Shown here: in pieces, positions 59,719 through 64,000 of the stretch
Position numbering within the stretch: position 1 is the stretch's first letter
How the letters are laid out: each line of letters starts with the position of its first letter
DNA from: Terrihalobacillus insolitus
GTDB lineage: Bacteria; Bacillota; Bacilli; Bacillales; Amphibacillaceae
Assembly (NCBI RefSeq): GCF_028416575.1
Contig: NZ_JAMQKB010000002.1
Span: forward strand, 124,001-188,000
Direction of reading: 5' to 3'
Length of the DNA stretch: 64,000 bases
Position numbers and translations under genes: made by a program
The notes under the pieces: generated by a model
Told to the model about the DNA's origin: nothing
Seen by the model: only the letters and a program-made list of their open reading frames with translations
The model's database searches: none

Positions 59719-59910
59719 TGAAAGGCACCTCCTAATTTAAGGCATCTGAATAGTTCAAATATTAACGAAAAAACGAACAAATTACAATCCATTTTTATTG
59801 TTTACTATCAGATTGTTAAAAATTACTAATATTTTTCAATACACGATGAAACTTATTACAAAATTCTTCTTTAATATAAAGGATATTCAACATAAATCGA
59901 CGATTCCCTT

Positions 59911-60279
59911 TTATTTTCTTTTAAATTTCTCTAATTTCTTATGTTTCGACAAATTTTCCATGAAACACCTGCGTATGATGGATAGATTTTGAAAAAGTCG
60001 TACTCCAAATGCGAAAACAGCTGCTAGGTACAAATCGATGCCTAGCTGTACACCGAGAAAGGCAAGCAGTGCTGCAAGCGAAACATTAAAGAAAAAGCCA
60101 GATATAAATATTTTTTCATCGAACTTATTCTCTAAATGTGCTCGAATCCCTCCAAATAATGTGTCAAATGCAGCCAATACTGAAATAGATAGGTAATTCG
60201 CATATTCTTCTGGAATCGTAATATTAGACAAGAAACCTAACAAAATACCAACAACCAAAAATAGTGCTGGTAACCACAT
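59911..60279 (-). CDS. sbp: Small basic protein Sbp (DUF1290)
   Basis: 122 residues with three hydrophobic segments and a basic C-terminal tail. Sequence pattern SVLAAFDTLFGGIRAHLENK is the DUF1290 signature. It always sits between ylxX and ftsA in Bacillaceae; function unknown, perhaps in division. Start and ylxX stop overlap (TAATG). Confidence 0.9.
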   Translation of the reverse strand: MWLPALFLVVGILLGFLSNITIPEEYANYLSISVLAAFDTLFGGIRAHLENKFDEKIFISGFFFNVSLAALLAFLGVQLGIDLYLAAVFAFGVRLFQNLSIIRRCFMENLSKHKKLEKFKRK

Positions 60280-60998
60280 TAATTCTCACCTGCTTCTTCT
60301 ATCTCTTTCACTTTAATCCATTTAACATTGATCGTTCCATCATATTTAGGTAGCGTAATATCATCTTCCAATGTTGCAGTTATATCTAGTGCATCAATTG
60401 CAAAGTTATCTTTTGAATTACTAACTTGCAAATAGTCGAAAAGTTTTTTAGGGTTTTCGGCTAAAACCAATATTTTTATTGGCAGAGATGGTAGTGGTTG
60501 GTTATTGACATATGTTTTACCATTAACATATCGAATCGGGCTGAGATTTGTAATTCTTTCATTTTCTATCGCGATCTCTTTTGCTCCAAAACTATTTAAT
60601 TCATTGATTAACCGGTTTAAATGGTCTGGTGTAAGGCTTGGATATTGTTGTAGTTCATCTGATTCGACAAAAATAGGTTCAATTGTAAGCACAACTCCAG
60701 CTCCAGTAACCTCCGTAAGACCAGCTTCTTGAGTCAAATTCTCAATGGAGTTCTTTATTGTTTGAAGCTTTTCTTCTTCCGTTTGTTTGTCATACTTTTC
60801 AATTGTCTGATCTGTTTGTTCTATTTGTTTATAAAGACTTTGTTGAAGTTTCTGCTGTTCTTGAATGGCTGTTCGAACCTCCCACAGGTCTCTTGTATCG
60901 CGTTTTTTTGGAATTTGCGTTGATTGAAACTGCACGGCTATCATTATACCAGTAAGTAGACAAATAAAGGAAACAAGAATTAGATGCTTCTTTTTCAT
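60279..60998 (-). CDS. ylxX: DUF881 protein YlxX
   Basis: 239 residues from ATG 60998 (AGGTGG upstream). One N-terminal membrane helix, a coiled coil (about 40-75) and the DUF881 domain (GVVLTIEPIFVESD and NRLINELNSFGAKEIAIENE). Paralogue of YlxW; both lie in the divIB-ftsA operon and are probably division-linked, but no activity is established. Confidence 0.88.
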   Translation of the reverse strand: MKKKHLILVSFICLLTGIMIAVQFQSTQIPKKRDTRDLWEVRTAIQEQQKLQQSLYKQIEQTDQTIEKYDKQTEEEKLQTIKNSIENLTQEAGLTEVTGAGVVLTIEPIFVESDELQQYPSLTPDHLNRLINELNSFGAKEIAIENERITNLSPIRYVNGKTYVNNQPLPSLPIKILVLAENPKKLFDYLQVSNSKDNFAIDALDITATLEDDITLPKYDGTINVKWIKVKEIEEAGEN

Positions 60999-61000
60999 TG

Positions 61001-61705
61001 CTACCACCTGTCTCCTGAAACTCTTGATTCCATATCAACACGATCCTGTTTTTCAATTTCAACCTCTATATTATCACTTACAAGAAGATCGACTACTCCA
61101 TTCGTTAACGTCACACTTGAATAAAGCACCTCAGGATTTCCAATTGCAGACACAACAAAAGGTGCTGGGTACGGAATCCCATCCACAGAAACAACAGGAC
61201 CAACACATGAAATATAGCTATCACGATAAATCCTTTGACCGTTAATCGCCACCGCATTTGCCCCAGCACTTAACAGTTCGTTCATAACTAAGTAAATGTG
61301 CCGTTCATGAACAAGATAATTGTTCGGATTTTCTTCAGATGGTACATAGTCTGCATCTCGTAACGTTACTTCAATCCCTTCTCCAGTAATTGGAAGTTCC
61401 CCAACGAGAATCTGTAAATCTTTTTTTCTTTCCACGTACCTACTAATTAATTGTTGCTGTTCCCCTAGTTTTCCTTCTAACTGCTGGAGGTTTTGACGTT
61501 TTTCTTCTAATTCATTTCTGAGCTCCTTATTCTGTTCTTCTAGTTGGATTAACTGCTGCCGATAATAATAATCTTTTTCCCATTGTTGATCAGATAGTTG
61601 AATGACGTTTGATTCATTTTTTGTGTATTGGTAGCTGAATGAAACAAGAAACCCTAACACCAGAAAAACGAAAGAAAGGATAACGTGCCTACCCTTCAAC
61701 TTCAT
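61001..61705 (-). CDS. ylxW: DUF881 protein YlxW
   Basis: 234 residues from ATG 61705 (AAGGAG upstream), inside the end of divIB. Short cytoplasmic tail, membrane helix (about 7-25), long coiled coil (about 50-95) and the DUF881 domain (GEGIEVTLRDADYVP, NELLSAGANAVAINGQRIYR). Tandem with YlxX. Confidence 0.88.
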   Translation of the reverse strand: MKLKGRHVILSFVFLVLGFLVSFSYQYTKNESNVIQLSDQQWEKDYYYRQQLIQLEEQNKELRNELEEKRQNLQQLEGKLGEQQQLISRYVERKKDLQILVGELPITGEGIEVTLRDADYVPSEENPNNYLVHERHIYLVMNELLSAGANAVAINGQRIYRDSYISCVGPVVSVDGIPYPAPFVVSAIGNPEVLYSSVTLTNGVVDLLVSDNIEVEIEKQDRVDMESRVSGDRW

Positions 61706-62498
61706 TTTCATTCTCCTTCGTTTTAGGCATTTCTTCATCAGAATTGGCGCTAAATTCCTGAAAATAAGCTCCTACCCCAATATGTATCACTCCAGAACCC
61801 TTCTTACTTGCATCAATTTGTGAGGCAATTGAAGGGTATAGTTGCATTCTTTTTGAAAAATTACGAATCGATGCCTCTACCAGAAATCCATCATTCATAT
61901 ATAGTATGATTCGATAGGGGTTGTCCTTTTGAGGCTGCCATTCGATTTCAGAAATTAAATCCACTACACGATCTGATAAGGCATTTAACTCATTTGTCAT
62001 TTCTTTCAAATAAATTTCTTTCGTAAAACCACTTAACAACGGAGCATCCCCAAGAGAAGGTTCCCCTTGTTGTTTGTCCAAAACTTTTCCGGTTTCTAAA
62101 ATTGGACTCCAACTCCCATTTACTTTTACATAGGCAACTCGATCATATTCTTCTACCTCAATACGAATGGTTGATGGGAATTTCTTAGAGACCTGAACAC
62201 TCTTAATAAGAGGATTATTCTTTATTGAAGTTTCCACTTTATTTTTATCAACGCTCCAAAAGTTGTCTTTTTTCGAAAGACCACTTTGTTCCTTTATGTA
62301 CTGTTCCTCGAGAAATGCGTTACCACTCACAGCAACATATCGAACATCACTGAGGGAGGATTGTAAATAAATGATAATGGAGATTAACACAAAGAAAACA
62401 GAGAGATAAAAAATCAAGCGTCGGTTTGCTTTTTTCTTCCGAGCCTGCTTTAGTTTAGGAATTCTGTCTTCAATCGACACAACCTTCTTTTTGTTCAT
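61689..62498 (-). CDS. divIB: Cell-division protein DivIB (FtsQ)
   Basis: 269 residues. A basic cytoplasmic tail, one membrane helix (about 30-47), then the POTRA domain starting VRYVAVSGNAFLEEQYIKEQ and the beta domain (IRIEVEEYDRVAYVK). It belongs to the DivIB-DivIC-FtsL divisome complex. Here it follows spoVE after repeat R4 rather than after murB, the position of murG/murB in B. subtilis. Confidence 0.92.
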   Translation of the reverse strand: MNKKKVVSIEDRIPKLKQARKKKANRRLIFYLSVFFVLISIIIYLQSSLSDVRYVAVSGNAFLEEQYIKEQSGLSKKDNFWSVDKNKVETSIKNNPLIKSVQVSKKFPSTIRIEVEEYDRVAYVKVNGSWSPILETGKVLDKQQGEPSLGDAPLLSGFTKEIYLKEMTNELNALSDRVVDLISEIEWQPQKDNPYRIILYMNDGFLVEASIRNFSKRMQLYPSIASQIDASKKGSGVIHIGVGAYFQEFSANSDEEMPKTKENENEVEG

Positions 62499-62614
62499 CT
62501 AAGGTCTTCCTTTAAAAAGATTTTACGCATATTTAAATTATATCACATTTTTATTCTTTATCCGACCTACTTCCAAACAATTTTCAACTTCATTTTACTA
62601 AACGTTCATTTAAT

Positions 62615-62772
62615 AGTGCATGTTCAAAAAGTCACCGAATTAGAAGCAAGCAGGTCGAGGCGGCGTAGTTTTGAGGAGCGCAGTGTAGACATAACCTACA
62701 TGAGCACCGGAAAAACAAGCCAACGAAGAGATGCGCCGCTTATCATTTGGTGACTTTTTGAACATCCTTTAA
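62615..62772. repeat. Palindromic repeat R4
   Basis: About 158 bases: GTTCAAAAAGTCACCGAATT, AGCAAGCAGGTCGAGGCGGC at left, AGAGATGCGCCGCTTATCAT and GGTGACTTTTTGAACATCC at right. Same orientation as R1 with a different middle (GAGGAGCGCAGTGTAGACAT...). It occupies most of the spoVE-divIB gap. Confidence 0.85.
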
Positions 62773-62779
62773 TGAACAA

Positions 62780-62806
62780 AAAAACTCCTTCCCCATTAAA
62801 GGAGAA
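62780..62806 (-). terminator. Terminator of spoVE
   Basis: CTCCTT and AAGGAG pair around eight bases on the minus strand, followed by TTTTTTTG. It separates spoVE from divIB. Confidence 0.8.
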
Positions 62807-62818
62807 AGAGATGTTAAG

Positions 62819-63937
62819 TTAAATTTTCGCATATTTACTTATATTCAACAGAATTCCGACAGAGAAAAGTGTAAGGGTTAATGATGAGCCACCATAACTA
62901 ATAAATGGTAATGTTATCCCGGTAACAGGTATAAGCCCAATAACCACGCTAATATTGATCATCACCTGTATCGAAATCATCCCGATAATCCCTAACCCCA
63001 GTAAACTTCCAAATGTATCTGGTGCAGCTAAGGAAACACGAATCCCTCTCCATAAAAGAAGTAAAAACAAGAGTAGCACGAACGTTCCACCGATAAACCC
63101 CAATTCTTCTGCCAGTATTGCAAAAATAAAATCATTTTGCGGCTCAGGCAAGTAAAAAAACTTTTGCAGACTTTGGCCTAAACCTAGCCCCATTAGTCCA
63201 CCAGGCCCAATAGCATAAAGGGATTGAATAATTTGGAATCCATCCCCTAGTGGATCCTCCCACGGATTTAAAAATGCCGTAATTCGATCGATACGGTATG
63301 GCGCGGACGCTATTAATCCAGCAAAACCAACTAAGCCAAGTAGTCCCAATCCGATAAAATGTGAAATTCTAGCTCCTGCTACAAAGATCATCACCATGCT
63401 GGTTAAAACAAGAACCATACCTGTACCCAAATCGGGTTGTAGCATGATAAAGCCAAATGCAACAAATACAAGTAGAAGGGATGGAAGAAAGCCCTTTTTT
63501 AAGGATGTAATATACTTTTGGTGGATGGATAGATATGTAGCTAAAAAAATGATTAATCCAAGTTTCATGAACTCAGAAGGTTGAACACTAAAGGCACCAA
63601 CCCCTATCCAGCTCCTAGCTCCACCACGGACCATTCCAACTCCTGGAATTAAAACAGCTAATAGTAACAGGAAACAGATAAGTAAGATCGGCTTTGCGTA
63701 CTTTCGCCAAAAATAATAAGGAACATTCATGACACCATACATGGCGATTATCCCAACAACAGCGAACAGCAACTGCCTTTTAGCAAAGAAAAAAGAATCA
63801 TTAAATCTGTAATTAGCCCAAATAGCCGAAGCACTATATACCATTACAACTCCAACGGTTAACAAAGCTAAAATCACGATCGTTAGTATTAAGTCTGGCG
63901 CGTGTTTACTCTGCGCCTTTTGTCTCCATTTAAACAA
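62819..63937 (-). CDS. spoVE: SEDS peptidoglycan polymerase SpoVE (FtsW/RodA family)
   Basis: About 372 residues from TTG 63937 (GGGGTG upstream); the frame to the window edge (64000) is a read-through. Ten hydrophobic segments. SEDS signatures: GGARSWIGVGAFSVQPSEFM (the extracellular loop with WIGVG and QPSE), NDFIFAILAEELGFIGG and the final PFISYGGSSLTLTL. Polymerises lipid II; SpoVE serves the spore cortex, FtsW division. In this region B. subtilis has spoVE, so that name is preferred. Confidence 0.88.
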   Translation of the reverse strand: MFKWRQKAQSKHAPDLILTIVILALLTVGVVMVYSASAIWANYRFNDSFFFAKRQLLFAVVGIIAMYGVMNVPYYFWRKYAKPILLICFLLLLAVLIPGVGMVRGGARSWIGVGAFSVQPSEFMKLGLIIFLATYLSIHQKYITSLKKGFLPSLLLVFVAFGFIMLQPDLGTGMVLVLTSMVMIFVAGARISHFIGLGLLGLVGFAGLIASAPYRIDRITAFLNPWEDPLGDGFQIIQSLYAIGPGGLMGLGLGQSLQKFFYLPEPQNDFIFAILAEELGFIGGTFVLLLFLLLLWRGIRVSLAAPDTFGSLLGLGIIGMISIQVMINISVVIGLIPVTGITLPFISYGGSSLTLTLFSVGILLNISKYAKI

Positions 63938-63983
63938 AAAGACACCCCATCTCCAAAAAACATCAGAACGTGGGGCTTGGCCA

Positions 63984-64000
63984 TAATAGTGCGTGTTCAA
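63984..64000. repeat. Start of palindromic repeat R5, cut by the window edge
   Basis: AATAGTGCGTGTTCAA matches the left terminus of R4/R1 (TAGTGCATGTTCAAAAAGTC). A fifth copy probably lies between spoVE and the next gene. Confidence 0.55.

Overview
The window looks like a low-GC, endospore-forming Bacillaceae chromosome. The sporulation genes spoIIGA-sigE-sigG and spoVE, the ftsAZ region, the PyrR-attenuated pyr operon, a T-box on ileS and the divergent rqcH/yloB pair all follow the Bacillus subtilis plan. Almost all core genes lie on the minus strand, so the biological order runs from right to left.

Right half (about 34.7-64.0 kb) is conserved core. Read right to left it holds spoVE, divIB-ylxW-ylxX-sbp-ftsA-ftsZ (division), spoIIGA-sigE-sigG (mother-cell and forespore sigma factors), ylmC-pgeF-ylmE-sepF-ylmG-ylmH-divIVA (division and shape), ileS with its T-box, lspA, an RluA-type synthase, and pyrR-pyrB-pyrC-carA-carB-pyrK-pyrD-pyrF-pyrE (complete de novo UMP synthesis). 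There are two PyrR attenuators. murG and murB are not between spoVE and divIB, and pyrP is not between pyrR and pyrB. A palindromic repeat family (GTTCAAAAAGTC termini, four copies plus one cut by the right edge) sits in several gaps of this core.

Left half (about 1-34.7 kb) is a patchwork of intact operons and relics. It holds a MoxR-DUF58-DUF4129 operon, two very small proteins, a frameshifted secreted protein, a Tn554-like integrase (two frameshifts) with its small partner, the Ca2+ ATPase YloB and RqcH, a methylmalonyl-CoA epimerase-like gene, and a sigma-54-controlled dehydrogenase operon with a visible -24/-12 promoter and twin dyads. That operon has lost most of a GntP permease and of a hydroxybutyrate dehydrogenase. 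Next come a MATE exporter, an IS1634-type element inserted in a small bacteriocin-like gene that precedes an ABC transporter, decayed copies of TVP38, rpmI and rplT, a pseudouridine-synthase/glutaredoxin fusion interrupted by an in-frame TGA, an ECF sigma/anti-sigma pair, paired CrcB fluoride channels, a metallophosphoesterase, and a type I toxin-antitoxin module that sits on a truncated HAD phosphatase.

The most interesting points are: the TGA at the first cysteine position of a CxxC motif, followed by a hairpin; the sigma-54 enhancer and promoter that lie inside the reading frame of the regulator; the disrupted bacteriocin-like locus; and the modular repeat family in the cell-division cluster. 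All family calls come from reading the sequence; no database search was run.
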